Below, one piece after another: positions 20,309 to 31,993 of a DNA stretch of 64,000 nt. The stretch is from Mycoemilia scoparia. Lineage: Eukaryota; Kickxellomycota; Kickxellomycetes; Kickxellales; Kickxellaceae. The position numbers and the translations under genes are program-made. The stretch's first letter is position 1; each line of letters starts with the position of its first letter. The stretch is from NCBI GenBank assembly GCA_027575805.1, contig JANBPU010000060.1:19850-83849 (forward strand), written 5' to 3'. Under the pieces are notes generated by a model. It ran no database searches, had not been told where the DNA came from, and worked only from the letters and a program-made list of their open reading frames with translations.

Positions 20309-20546
20309 AAAATTGGCGTCTATTTTTTGTTTGCCTCCTAGCTAGCTTTCATGTATCCGCATAAACATTTATATACCCTAATTGCAAAATAAGACAACAA
20401 AACATGGCTGTATGTATATTTATATAGAAGTTTTATCCATATGTAAAAGTGTCTAGACTATAAAATATGCAATGAAAAAAGTATGAAAAGGGGTACACGT
20501 TAGGGGTAGTTGTTTAAGTAGGGGGTTGATATTAATGTCTGAAAAG

Positions 20547-23500
20547 CTAGGCCGGCATTCCATTCTTTTTGAACTTTGAGACGCCAGTTCCTTTTATTAG
20601 TGGTACCAACAGAGAAATGCCATTTGGCAGGCTGGGATCTGCAGCACGAACAATAGCACGCGTTTTGATGTTACTTGGCAACCGTGATGATGATGATGGC
20701 TCTGGGGCCATGGGCTTACCCAGTGAGCTGACATTGATGACTACATTGCCTATGCATCCTGGGCAAGTATAAGGCTGAGCTGCCTCCCCATTAGGATCGC
20801 AGGCAGAGTGAACTGCAGTATGGCACTGTGTGCATCTTCGTATAGCCAGACTGTTTGCTGTGCTGGCATCCCAAGTCTTGACACATATCCCACAAATGTT
20901 TCCATTTCTTGCCCGATCACGGCAAGAGCCACAGTAGGCACCTAGCAAAGTACTGCCCATATTTTTTATAAATGGAGCAACCTCCGTGTCATGCGCAGAT
21001 TGAACCACGACACTTCGTATCAGCCAATCCTTTACATCGTTGTTCTTTGGAGAGACGCCACACCCACCTTGACACCGAGAGCAGTTATAGCAGCGCCAAT
21101 CGTCCTGTGGAACAGACTCCAGTGCAGGATCACAGCAGTCTATGTGCCAGCCTCTTTCACAAACATCACATATCACCATCTTGGCCTCGTCGCCCACTTC
21201 GTCGCATACCGAGCACTTTTTACAGTTTTCGCATTGCCAAGGGTAAGAAAGCACAGAAAGCGAGTGAGGAAGCTCCTCGAGTACAGGGTTTAATGGGAAG
21301 GATGTGTGTATTGTTGATTTCGGGAGTGGGTCTGGTAAAAGACAATGTAGATGTGACTGGTTTTTGCAAGTCGTGCATATGGCAGGCGCTTTGCTAGGAT
21401 CAAGTACAGGCGGAAGCCTGTTTTGGCCAGTACGCGGCTCAATGGGAAGTTCGCAGTCCATACATTTAGCAGCCATTCCTCCACCACCACTCTGGCCTAT
21501 GCTGGCACCGTTCGAAATCGCAGGAGTGGCCCTTTGCATCAACATCATCTGCTGATGATTTAACGCGGCTTGATGGTTGTTCGGCAATGTGTTGTGCTGG
21601 GAGGACTGCATGATATGGGCCATCTGAGGATTCGCCGCAAGGTAGGGGGGGATTGGCATGCCAGGACGCCACTGAGAGGCAAGGAGCATTGCCTGTTGCT
21701 GCTGTTGCTGGACACTCATCACTCCCGTGTGTGGTAGACCGACAAAGTTTCTTTGTGGCGAGGTAAGACCAGCAGGATTACTGGCTGGTCCTGGTGTTAG
21801 GCTTCCTCCTTGCTGAGAGCGGGAGTCATCGTTATCGGTATCAGATTCCGACTGGTCTTGCAACATAGCCTTTTGGGCATTTAAGAATGATGCGCGCTTA
21901 GAAGTCGATCGTGTCGGCGTGGAAATATCCCTGTGGCTTTGCTGCTGTGAGCCCTTTACCCTAGAAAGTGGGGTCGAGACTCGATTAGGAGTCTGCTTTG
22001 CCAGTGATTGGTAGTGCATTTGCAAAGAAGTATGAGGCTGCCCGGGCATCATTGGGGGCATCATTGGATATGGACCGACGCCTGACACCGGTGCGTTATT
22101 TTGAAAGGCCGGCGAATGTGCCGTGTTAGGATGGTGGTACTGCAATGATCGATATGGAGTTTGAGACGCAGGCTGTCGGTTTATTGGCATCTGTGGTGAA
22201 AAGGGCGTGGAAGGGACGCTTTCCGATTCTTCATCGTTTAGATGGTAGAGACAGCGCTCGCCAGCTTGGGAAACCAATCTTTTACATGGCTTTCCAGAAC
22301 TCTTGGCATAGAACCCACAACGGAAGCCAGCTTCAGGCGATCCATACAAAACAGAATTGGAGAGATTTTGGTGGTGCTTCTTCTGGATCATATGGTTTTG
22401 TCGCTGGTTAAGCTGCATTCCGTTAGGCCCATGATGTCTTCCGGATAGATCTGTGTTTTGACCATTCTGCAGTGACTGCAACGAAGCCTGCTGCTGCTGT
22501 TGTTGTTGCTGTCTAGGTGCGGCGATAGCACGTCGTTGCAGCCAGAAAGCACCATAATGTTGCTCAGCTTCATCTACACTTTGCCCAAACCTTGTTGTGA
22601 AGACTGAAAAGTGATTCTGATATTGCCCTTGCATCAATGATAGAGGGTATTCATCCGAAGCTTCTCCGTCCGGGGTGCCTAATTTTGGCTGGTAGTCCTC
22701 TTTAAATATTGGCAATCCATTGCTGGATACCCCCTGGAATCCTGGGCTGCTGACCGAGAGTCTATCAAAATGCAAGATCTCGTCGACATTAGTGAACACT
22801 GAATGCGTTTGGGCAGGGCCGCGATAAGGAATTCGTTCGACTCTGATTTTAGTAGGCTGGGTAGCTTCTGGGACCTGGTGAACACCAGTATGGGAATCAT
22901 ACCAAATACCATCGTCCCATTGCCTCCAGGCTCGTAGCTTCTGATTGAAGTCGTTGGCCGAAATCCATTTAGGGTCGTTGCCCAAATGTTGGGTTTTCTC
23001 TTTCTTTGGGTTTGCGGCCAAAGAGTATCTTAAAGGCACCGACCCAACTATAGGTTCGTTGAATATCTGGCGATGCGCTGACAGGGTGTATCCAAAAACA
23101 TCTTCAACAAGCTCTGAAGGACGAGGAATGTGGTTCGACACCAGTGAGGCCTGCAGGCTGGCATAGCTCCGCCTTCGAGGGACGATTTCTGATATGCTGT
23201 GGGCATCAGCATCATCGCCGCCATCAGGCCGGGGTGTACGGCTTCTGCTGCGTGCTCCTGGGGTGGCCCCTCGCAGAGAGGCAATCCCAGGGCTAGTTAA
23301 AATACTCCAATCGTTTCCAAGCTTGCTAACATCGTCTGCACCCTGATGTCCGCCGATACGGCCTTTCTTTCCGCCAACATGCGATGGAGTGTTGGGGGTT
23401 GCAGCTCCAGATCGCGCTGGAGTCCGGATTTTATTTATGGATCGGTAGAGACCCATTTTGGCGACCACTGTTCCCTGAGGGAACTTTGCCTCTTCCCGAC

Positions 23501-24686
23501 TACGTGCCTCAAAATAGTCATCATCTATATACCGACCATTCTTTACTACCATGGCGCCAAACTTCCGGAACAGCGACCTGGCGGTGACTATGGCAATCTC
23601 ACGTTTCCGCATAGAGGGAGAAAGCATTCCATCTTTTATCAGCATATCGCGCTCAGCCTCGGTGGTAAGAATGCGTTTGAGCTCAGGATTATTCTTGAAG
23701 AGCACGTATGAGTCTCGAAATCCAACATACTTGCAGCAGTCAGCGCTTAGGACATACACGGTGTTGGTGTTCTTGCGAAATGGAGACTTGAGGGTTGGGA
23801 ATATATACACACGCCCATCCTGAAGCGCGCCATCTGAATTTATCTTTTTTTCGCCTGCCTCATCTATCTCTGTCTCTGAATGCTCCTCTGCATCGTCGGG
23901 GATGACTTGTGGAACCTCAGGCTTAACTTCTTTTGGTGGCTTTGGGGTCTTTGGCTCCTTTTTGCGAGAAATGTAATTTGATCCGATGGGCGGGCGGCCT
24001 CTCTTTCCAGGCCGCCACTTGCCAGGTGTTGTCTTTATGCCATCGTTTTCGTAGTCGATGGTCTGTAGTGTCTCTGTTGTTACAGAAGACACGTCGCCTG
24101 CTTGGCCACCATCGCTATTCTCTTCATTTTCGGCAGTATTTTTGTGCCCATTGGCATCTTCGGCAAGCCTCTGTCTCTTCCTAGGAACATGAGACGGCAC
24201 GTCCTCACCAACATCAGTGTCTGCTTGTGCCGATGTACCTGTGTCTTTATCTTGTTCGCCCTCATCGTTGTCACTATCATTGCTTTCGGAGCCATCGCTG
24301 TTTTCTGCTTCAGGCGTATTACTTTGTACATTTTTCCCATTCAAGCTCCCTATTTTCTTGCTTTTTGTGGAAGTTTTTTCACTATCATTGGAAATGCTTT
24401 TGCCTCGTGCTGTATTGGAGTTGTGTTTTATAGGCGAAGAATCTGTTCTTTCTGATGGCGGTTGTCTCCTCGAAGATTTAGATCGAGTGGACTTGGTTTG
24501 TTGATGATGATCGGCACTTGCGCCGGTGGTTTTGTTTCTTTTTGTTCGGTGAGGTGTTGTGACCACATGTGCCGTGCTTGATTGCTCCTCTGGCATTGAA
24601 GCATTCCTCCGCGATCTACGTGTTGTTAAACCCGTTGGCTGCTCTGTCGAAGCTATACCGTTACTATTCCCGTTAAGTCTAGCCAT
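20547..24686 (-). CDS. chromatin-remodelling subunit: Rsc7/Swp82 domain plus Cys-His zinc motif plus PHD fingers
   Basis: 1,379 residues from ATG 24684-24686; the frame extends 17 codons further only through a TTG. In order: a disordered acidic/basic N-terminus; an AT-hook-like KRGRPPIGS near residue 229; the Rsc7/Swp82 domain at about 285-425 (GRVYIFPTLKSPFRKNTNTV, VGFRDSYVLF, RKREIAIVTARSLFRKFGA), with its C-terminal part extending to about 640 (DDGIWYDSHTGVHQVPEATQ); a Cys/His motif near 790-815 (CGFYAKSSGKPCKR...GERCLYH), KANL2/INO80D-like; Gln-rich tracts; then PHD-type zinc fingers at about 1075-1150, 1159-1205 (CSVCDEVGDEAKMVICDVC...WHIDC) and 1245-1340. Rsc7/Swp82 are SWI/SNF and RSC subunits in Dikarya, where they are shorter and lack PHD fingers. 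The fusion resembles the role split of metazoan PHF10/BAF45. Nuclear. Confidence 0.87.
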   Translation of the reverse strand: MARLNGNSNGIASTEQPTGLTTRRSRRNASMPEEQSSTAHVVTTPHRTKRNKTTGASADHHQQTKSTRSKSSRRQPPSERTDSSPIKHNSNTARGKSISNDSEKTSTKSKKIGSLNGKNVQSNTPEAENSDGSESNDSDNDEGEQDKDTGTSAQADTDVGEDVPSHVPRKRQRLAEDANGHKNTAENEENSDGGQAGDVSSVTTETLQTIDYENDGIKTTPGKWRPGKRGRPPIGSNYISRKKEPKTPKPPKEVKPEVPQVIPDDAEEHSETEIDEAGEKKINSDGALQDGRVYIFPTLKSPFRKNTNTVYVLSADCCKYVGFRDSYVLFKNNPELKRILTTEAERDMLIKDGMLSPSMRKREIAIVTARSLFRKFGAMVVKNGRYIDDDYFEARSREEAKFPQGTVVAKMGLYRSINKIRTPARSGAATPNTPSHVGGKKGRIGGHQGADDVSKLGNDWSILTSPGIASLRGATPGARSRSRTPRPDGGDDADAHSISEIVPRRRSYASLQASLVSNHIPRPSELVEDVFGYTLSAHRQIFNEPIVGSVPLRYSLAANPKKEKTQHLGNDPKWISANDFNQKLRAWRQWDDGIWYDSHTGVHQVPEATQPTKIRVERIPYRGPAQTHSVFTNVDEILHFDRLSVSSPGFQGVSSNGLPIFKEDYQPKLGTPDGEASDEYPLSLMQGQYQNHFSVFTTRFGQSVDEAEQHYGAFWLQRRAIAAPRQQQQQQQQASLQSLQNGQNTDLSGRHHGPNGMQLNQRQNHMIQKKHHQNLSNSVLYGSPEAGFRCGFYAKSSGKPCKRLVSQAGERCLYHLNDEESESVPSTPFSPQMPINRQPASQTPYRSLQYHHPNTAHSPAFQNNAPVSGVGPYPMMPPMMPGQPHTSLQMHYQSLAKQTPNRVSTPLSRVKGSQQQSHRDISTPTRSTSKRASFLNAQKAMLQDQSESDTDNDDSRSQQGGSLTPGPASNPAGLTSPQRNFVGLPHTGVMSVQQQQQQAMLLASQWRPGMPIPPYLAANPQMAHIMQSSQHNTLPNNHQAALNHQQMMLMQRATPAISNGASIGQSGGGGMAAKCMDCELPIEPRTGQNRLPPVLDPSKAPAICTTCKNQSHLHCLLPDPLPKSTIHTSFPLNPVLEELPHSLSVLSYPWQCENCKKCSVCDEVGDEAKMVICDVCERGWHIDCCDPALESVPQDDWRCYNCSRCQGGCGVSPKNNDVKDWLIRSVVVQSAHDTEVAPFIKNMGSTLLGAYCGSCRDRARNGNICGICVKTWDASTANSLAIRRCTQCHTAVHSACDPNGEAAQPYTCPGCIGNVVINVSSLGKPMAPEPSSSSRLPSNIKTRAIVRAADPSLPNGISLLVPLIKGTGVSKFKKNGMPA

Positions 24687-26276
24687 AAGCTTTGTGTAAA
24701 ACGGGTTTTGTGTGTGCCTATATATCAGAGTTAGCAATGGGTGTCAGCTATTGCATCAAAAAGCTTGCCGTTTGCTGTTATTTGGGGCCCATTGACCTTC
24801 CAATGCATGTGAACTGGCCCACAGAGGGTACTATCAATTTTGCATCATTTATATTGCTACAACAACTATGCTTACTTGTCTATTGCAAACGCGTGTATTT
24901 AAAATGTGAGTTTGGAAATATTGGCGATCTTTGCATTAGGAGCAGTCCTTATAAGGAGGCCCAAAATTTCTCTAGATGTGTTTATATAGCCAAATGTGTG
25001 TTCTACGTGTCACTGAGAAAGGTCTGGTTGACAGAGCTCGTGTGTGTAGCGTTGCTGGGCGACTAAACGGCTCAAAATCAGGCAAGAAATTCCCTGGAAA
25101 AAGTGTACAGAAACGTTAGGTCTTGAAATTGCAGCGGTGTAAGGCTCAAGACTCCTTATAATTTGGTCAGTATGCTAGAGAAATTGGCAGAATGACAACC
25201 AAGAAACACAAAGGGAAATATAGGTTTAAAAGAACTGGGTGCCGATTTATTTAACTAAACGTTAAACTTTGTAAATAAATATTGGGAGGCGTTTTGCTTC
25301 TGTGTGCATAAGCGTAGGGCAGTAGTCGTGTTGTGTGGAAAAAGCAGGACTGTAAACAATAGCCAATATGGATAGCACTAGCCTTGAGGCGGCTCTAATA
25401 AGCGTTTCTAAAGAAATATGTAAAGCTGCCAAAACACGTTGAGCACAAAGCGCTTTGTTTGCGCAACTTTGCGCTTTTGATACACGAGGTGGGCCTTGCT
25501 GCTTAATCACGCTTTAATGCCAGGCATCTAATTCCTCTCTCATGATACCAGTGATCAGGGCTGATGCCGTTTGGGCTTACTCTGTTATTCAAGACGCACC
25601 ATCGCCTGGCCTGTCACATTATTTCATACCCACCATCTCTACGGTGCCATGTTCTGGCTGTCTCCAATGAGTGCATCCCTTGCTTCTAGCGGCCTGCAGA
25701 GGTGCTCAATATATGTTTCAAAGAGCGACCATTCTGACATAAAGAGCACTCCAGCAGGCATTGGTAGCGTGCAGCCTCCGAATAGATTGACTCCATGACC
25801 AAAAGTGACTATACAAGGCCTGGTGTTGCAAAATGCTGGTGCTCTTTTGCCTGGCTGTGGCTTGTATTCACACAGCTACATGAGTTAGTAAATCAACACA
25901 CCAAACAACAGCCCTTGGTGGCTCTGAGCTGGGCGTAACTGGTCCGGCTTGTGGCCACAGGCTAGAACCTCTCTTAACTCTTTGAATCACTGTCAGGTTT
26001 TGCAATTTAGCTAGGTACAGGTTTTTCTAGTCCAAACACACACACACACATATATATACACCTCTTGGTCGGAATCACTCATTACTATAATAGCTGCTCT
26101 CTGTAGTCAATTTCAAGCATATTTTTAGTATTAGACCTTTCTACGCTGTGCTCACCAAAGCTTCATTTAAAGTGTCAAGCTCAGCGGATTTAAGCAAGAC
26201 GTTTTATTATTGCCATATCGACCACCTTTGTATTGCACTCTATTAGCTAAACATCTTAGTTCCCCTACCTAACAAC
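24687..26276. other. divergent intergenic region, about 1.6 kb
   Basis: Separates the Rsc7-like gene from the coiled-coil gene and contains both promoters. It has a CA/TA microsatellite at about 26036-26060. The reverse-strand frame at 25262-25510 lacks any recognisable feature and was not called. No tRNA or other RNA gene was recognised by eye. Confidence 0.5.
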
Positions 26277-29200
26277 ATGAGCGATTTGGACCTCGATTCC
26301 CAAGCCATTCTCAATGGCCTGGTATATCTCGATCGTCACCAGCAACTCCACCCCAATTCGACAAAATCAGCCAAAACTGAAAAATCCACCCAGTCGGAAA
26401 TGACTACTACATCAGGGGACGCCAGCGCCAACATTGCCAATAGCGAATCTATACCTGCAAATGCGGTGGGCTCAGCTGGGCTTTATGACCCTCCCGCCAT
26501 AGCTGCCGCTGCAACCGCCAGCTACCAAGGCATGGACGGGCCCCGAGCAATTGCCCACCTAAAAGTGGAAACTAGCGCTGTGCTCAAAGAGTTGGCGCGC
26601 TTCAGGGCCTGCGATGATGAAACCATGTCCTGCTTTTATTGTCGTGAATGGTCCCAATGGGTCTACAGAAAGCAAATTTCTCACTCGGTGAACCCCAATG
26701 CCATTCAAACTGCAAGCTCCAGCAAGAAAAAGAAAAAGAATCAGCGCCAGTCTAGCCATAGCCAGCAGCACCAACAAGTCCAGCAGGACCAGTATCATCA
26801 GAGCGTGCTGGAGAATAGCGAGCTTGAAAAAGAAAAGAGGTCTCTAAGGAATCAATTCAAGTCTGTAGACGAACTATGCCAAAACTTGCGTGAGTTGGTT
26901 TCTGATGAAGACTACAAATGGAAGGAGCGTGAGTCCAACATCAACGACGACGATGGCTCACGCAGCGGCGTTTCATCTCCGTCCCCAAGCATTGCAGCGG
27001 CGTCTTTACCCAAACCCAAAGGAAAGGATTCTGAGGGAGGATTTGGTTCTGGGCAGAGCTCAGATCTCATCGATACTCTGATCCACCAGGTAACGCAATG
27101 GTACCAGGGGCATACTTTCCCGCTAGCTGAAGTCTATGAGGATCTTACGTTCGATCTCCCTCCAGAGGGCTTTCCTTACGAAGAGAATCAAGATCCGCTT
27201 GATCCGGCTCGATTGTTGCCGGTTCTTGAGGTTTCAAAGACGTTTATATCGCTGTCCTCTCAGCACTTCCCGTTGTTAGGAAACATTACCTCGGAGCTCA
27301 TCGCAACGCATACCTATCCGACCTGCCAGCACAACAAGACGGACAACCTGACCCCCTCCGAGCTTGAATGCCAGCGTGTCATCTTCAATTCGCATCTGAC
27401 ACGCCATCGCAAGGAATACAAGGAAAACTACGAGCGTGAAATGGAGCCAGTATGGCAAATTACCCAGCTTCTTCTGAAAAGCATTCAGCGCATAGAAGCG
27501 ATGAGGGTGCGGCTTTTCACCCGAAGTTGCCACCAGAATCAGCAGCAGTTTATGCAGAGCATCAAGAGCAAGGCACAGCCGTTTTCTGAGTATTGGGGTA
27601 GTATTGTGGAAAAGTACCGTGGACTTGATGCTGGACCTGGAGATACGCCAGAAACTGGAGACCAAAAGCCACGCCCAGGCAAGCCATCAGTAAAAGGCGG
27701 AAAGTCAAACTCGGCCAGCACTAGTTTGGGCAGCAAGTCCCAGGACCAGCTTGCCAAGGATATCGATAAACTATTCAACAAGCATTTGGATAACACCATG
27801 GACGCTTGTAATTCATGGGGTCGGACTTTCCTTGAGTCTTACTATACTGTTGCTCGTGAGTTTGCTCGTGAGCTTGAGACCATATTAGGCGAGTGTATAA
27901 CCATGTGCGACCGAAGAGCTCAAGGACTAAAATACCCGCCTGCGTTGACGCTCCAGCCACGTATCGAAAAGGCCCGGAGGTCGATTGCTAATCTACATCC
28001 AAAGCTCGAAAAGCGCATTGAAGATATACAAAATACAGTCCGAGACCGAAGCGAAGAAATTTTCAGAATGACGGAGGATATCCGGAACATTTGGGCCAAA
28101 GAAAGTGGAAGCTCCATCAAAAGCAAGCTTGAGAAGGCCAGCCAAAAGGAATTTCGCAAGAGGCTTAAGCGCGTTGAGTTCTACCAGCATGTCAAAGTTA
28201 TATCATGGTCCATGGAGGAAATTGAAAGCCTTCTAACATCATCAGATGTTGCATGGGTGGCAATAGACTGTATCGAGCTCCTGATGACTGAAGCAGAGAC
28301 CTTGGAACGCGCCGTTGCTCATGTCTTTATACGAAAAATGGAGCAGCCTACAGAGGACCTTCGGGACCAGCGACAAGACATTATGGATGATTTCACAGAA
28401 GGTCTTTTGACTGGTCGCGAGGAGCTTGCTGGTGTTATTGGAAAGCTATTGCTTAAGGAGGCTTGGAGAATCCTTGAGTCCAACATATCCCTACAGCGAC
28501 AAAATGCACTACTTGGTATGTCCGAAAAAACAACAAAAGGGGGCGGAGGAAAGTCGTCAGATAGCCAAGGACGTGCAACCGGAGAAATTCCAGAACACAT
28601 AGAATCACTGGTGACCGAAGTCAATGAAAGGCACTTTGGTGAAGCCGAATCTAGTGGGAAGAAAAAGAAGAAGAAGAAGAACAAGAAGAAGAAGTCCAAG
28701 GCAAAGTCTGTGGACGATGATACGACATCTGTGGCTGACTCTGGCACCATAGATGCGCTGGATAATAATGAGATGGTCATAAAGTCCCCTCCACAAGATG
28801 AGGGCGATGTCTCGAGGACACTAGGTTCTTTGGCAGAAGCTAAGAGGTAAATATTTTCCATACTCGTGTAGTAGTATACGAGCGTAGCATACATTAAACC
28901 TATGTTTGCTAAACATATATCTTTGATTGGAATAGTGGTGAGGCGGGCCAGGCTCTTCAGAAACCGGCCCTAACGCCAGCCCCCTTGTCAGGAAAGAGCA
29001 TGTTTAGTAGCAACGAAAAAATGGGAGACCAGGGAGACCACATGTTTATGATCGACCAGATGAGGCTTGCTGACATGTACAATGAGGCCATTTCAAGGAA
29101 CCAACTTCTTGAAGGCACAATCCAAACGTTTCAGGAGCAAGTCATTGGTCTGAGACACAGCTATGAAGAAATTGAAGAACAGCTTCGGTTGGTACGCCAG

Positions 29201-29968
29201 CAGGAAGCGGAACATCGCAAGGTTGCTGAAGAGCTGCGAGAGGACTCAGAAAAATGGCACCAGTGGTTCGAGACGGTCCAAAAATATTTCCAGTCTCTGC
29301 CATCCCTTGTGAAAGAGGCCTCTGTTCAAAGCTCTGATGGTGGCGAGGGAAACTCGCGAAGGAGTGACTCAAAAACACCCAACAGAGAAGGATCCAATGA
29401 GCCGGGCAATAATGAAAGTGAGAAATCTAAACAAACACCAGAAAGTCAAGATCGGAATGTGTCAGCAAGCCAGAGCGGAGTCGGTAGTCAGGGGCGAAGC
29501 GCCAGAGTTCCAGAAAATCTTGATGAGCTTGCGCAGTCTCCAATTCCAAACCTTCCAAACCACATGTTCCCAGGAATGAGTAACGGATCGATGCCTGTGC
29601 TTGGCTTCCCCATGTCAATGAACTGGAATGAGATGAGTAAGAGTAATATGCAATCTGTGTATGGGTTCAATTTTCCACCCCCTATGCCACCATCCTTCGC
29701 CAATGGAGTGTGGAATGGACCAAACCACCCATCCATGAATCCAGAGATGTGCATGGCAATGATGCGGGGCCTATATGGTCAAGGCACCCAGCCCTTCCCC
29801 TCATCAAACGGCCAAGGCATTCCCGGAAACACCATCTCTACGTCCATGGAAAATCCTGGCATGACTCCAGTTACAGTCGGTCACTCTAGTGGTATCGAGA
29901 ATGGCACTTTGGGAGCAGCCCAGACCATGTTCGACAGTGGGCTTGAGATGGGATCATCCTCAAACTGA
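26277..29968 (+). CDS. large coiled-coil protein of unknown function
   Basis: Two exons, 26277-28846 and 28936-29968, separated by an 89-bp intron (AG|GTAAAT...AATAG|T). Without splicing the frame would stop at 28850; joined it gives 1,200 residues. The N-terminus is Ser/Gln-rich with a Lys run. Residues about 260-770 are predicted mostly helical (MEPVWQITQLLLKSIQRIEA, PRIEKARRSIANLHPKLEKR, VEFYQHVKVISWSMEEIESL). A Lys-rich run near 797-811 looks like a nuclear or RNA-binding signal. A coiled coil follows around 885-960 (RNQLLEGTIQTFQEQVIGLR, EEIEEQLRLVRQQEAEHRKV). The last 200 residues are Met/Gly/Pro/Asn-rich and disordered. I do not recognise the family. Confidence 0.8.
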
Positions 29969-30352
29969 AATGTTGATCTGTCACTCATTTTTGTACATAG
30001 AGTTCCATTTCTTTCTCCATGCACAAACTGGCCTTTCAAATAAAACATGTACACCGCTTGTCTTTTTCATATAACTCTCAACGAGCAAATTTAAAGCATA
30101 TCTTCACACTGCAGTTGACCTGCCGGGCTTCTTTTCTATTGTTTGACTTCAGGACCATGATGATTAAGCATTTTATTTCTCCTATGGAGGGGTTTGACTT
30201 CAGGCGCAGTAAAAAGAAGGCGACAACACACCCCATAATACGAATTTCTGGCTTTTGTCATAAATCTAGGCCCTTGTCTGCTACTGATGCCCTTCCACCT
30301 TTAGGTTAATGCCACTGTTATACTTTTATCACTATTGAGAACTTTGCAAACA
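29969..30352. other. spacer between coiled-coil and USP genes
   Basis: Contains a likely 3' end (AATAAAACATG near 30039) and the promoter of the next gene. No credible frame. Confidence 0.45.
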
Positions 30353-31128
30353 ATGAAGGGTATTCCGCTTTCTTTGCGCAGAAAGATTGTCATCGCATTT
30401 GATGCAGAGAGGCTTGTTCCCGGCTCTCTTAGCCCAGCAGAGGAGGAGAGGGCAGAGCACGAGTTCCTCAACTCGGCCAAGATGCTAGCCTGGTAACTAC
30501 CATGAACAAAATTTGCCAAAAGGGGGGAAATATGCACCATATATATGGTGTATGGTAGTTCTTTTTGCACAGCCCTGACATCTGGATCTTTAAATGGCAC
30601 TGTAGGATCAACAGCAACATTCTGCGACCAGAAAAGGACCATGTCTTCATTGTGTCAGTGGTCAACAATACCAAAGTGTTCGACCCATCTGTCATCTCTG
30701 AAATGCTTTATAGTATGACCAACGAGAATCAGGCCACCATAGACAAACATAAGAAGCTTGAAGATGTCCTTGAAAGACTTGGCGAAAAGCTGGCAAATGC
30801 ATCTATCAGCTTCACCATCGAAACGCTGACCGGCTCTGAGACTGAGAAGCTGGTTGAGTGCTGCAGCCAGCACAAAGCCGAGCTCCTTATCTGCCAGGCA
30901 GCCCAGTCCTCACAGATGAATAAGTTGCTTGGCTGGAGCTGGAGCGACAAGATTGCACAGCAGTCGCCGTGCCCATGCATGCTGATAAAGGCAGAGGACC
31001 TGAGCGACTCGCTTCTGGCTTTGCTAAGGGACCAAGAGGAGCACTCTGATAGAAGCAACACTCCGTCACCACCAACCCAAACCACAGACAGCTCAGCCCC
31101 ACCGCAGCCAGGCCCCTTGGGAAATTAG
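30353..31128 (+). CDS. universal stress protein (UspA) domain protein
   Basis: Exons 30353-30492 and 30573-31128 encode 231 residues. The first exon supplies the beta-1 strand (RRKIVIAFDAE) and the helix FLNSAKMLAW; the second begins CPDIWIFKWHCRINSNILRP and continues KDHVFIVSVVNNTKV (second strand). It then has a helical insert, ISFTIETLTGSETEKLVECC, AELLICQAAQ and the C-terminal strand SPCPCMLIKAE. This order is that of the Rossmann-like USP fold. The Gly-x2-Gly-x9-Gly-Ser ATP loop is not obvious (GWSWSDKIAQQSPCP), so it may not bind ATP. The tail is Ser/Pro/Thr-rich. Small cytosolic stress-related proteins of this type are common in fungi; the exact role is unknown. Confidence 0.85.
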
Positions 31129-31993
31129 CAGCGTCCACCTGGACACACGCGTACTGGCGTGATTATCTGTTTGTCAAATAATGGAAGATACCTGTAGTTT
31201 CAGTTTTAAGTGTATGATGTTTCCTTGTATCAATTGTAAGCTATGTTTCTAAGAATCTCTGTCTAGTGGACAAGAAATGGCCAGTGTTTGTGGATTCTCT
31301 TTGGTGCTGATGATAATAAGGAAGGTGCCAAGCACGATGATTTGCCCACGGCTTACGCTGCACCGCATAGGCGCACGGAGCAGTCAATGTGATGGGCTAT
31401 GTGTCACGTGCTGGAAATTCAGCTACCCATGATCAAGCAAAGACAGGCAGCAAGAGCCTGGTGTTTGTGTGTGGCCTAGAAGAAAAATACTTGGAGGCTA
31501 CACTATAGGGAGGCTGGCCAAATTAAGGCAAAATCCGGGTGTGACCTCACAGCATAAGGCATTTTGGGCCGATTCCTGGGTCTGGGTAGGGTGGCAAATC
31601 TTTTGACACCAATGCTTGACTTCAAGACAGTGTGGCCAACCCACAGCACAGTGCGCATGCCTTGCGGTGTTTCAAATTTTGTAGTAGCAGGCAAAGTGAC
31701 TCCGGCTCTGTATTTAAGCCTTATGTGAGCCACACGCTCTCCTTACGCTTTAGCCTGTAATTTACTTTTTTAACAGCACCCTAATCCTACTATTCCATAG
31801 ACAAGTAACAAGCAAAGTGCTTTGTTGCATAGGCTGAGCATCAGATAGACACGCACGTTCAAGCTCTACTTTGTCCAGCGCTTTTAAACCACTCTTATAT
31901 CATCATCATCATCATCTCTGTCTGTCTGTCTGTCTTCCCTTCTTTTTCTCTCCTCACATCTATTTCTGACTTTATTAGATATACCAGATATCA
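31129..31993. other. spacer with microsatellites, promoter of Ser/Asn-rich gene
   Basis: About 865 bp with no credible frame. Includes (ATC)n at about 31900-31917 and (TCTG)n at about 31917-31934, a TATTTAA at 31711-31717 and a pyrimidine-rich stretch just before the next gene, compatible with a promoter and leader. Confidence 0.5.

Noticed and set aside
24687..24737. 17-codon upstream extension of the Rsc7-like protein
   Set aside because: Starts with TTG; the first ATG is at 24684-24686.
28319..28894. 191-codon minus-strand frame antisense to the coiled-coil gene
   Set aside because: Shadow of Lys/Glu/Ser codons of the sense exon (poly-Phe opposite poly-Lys).
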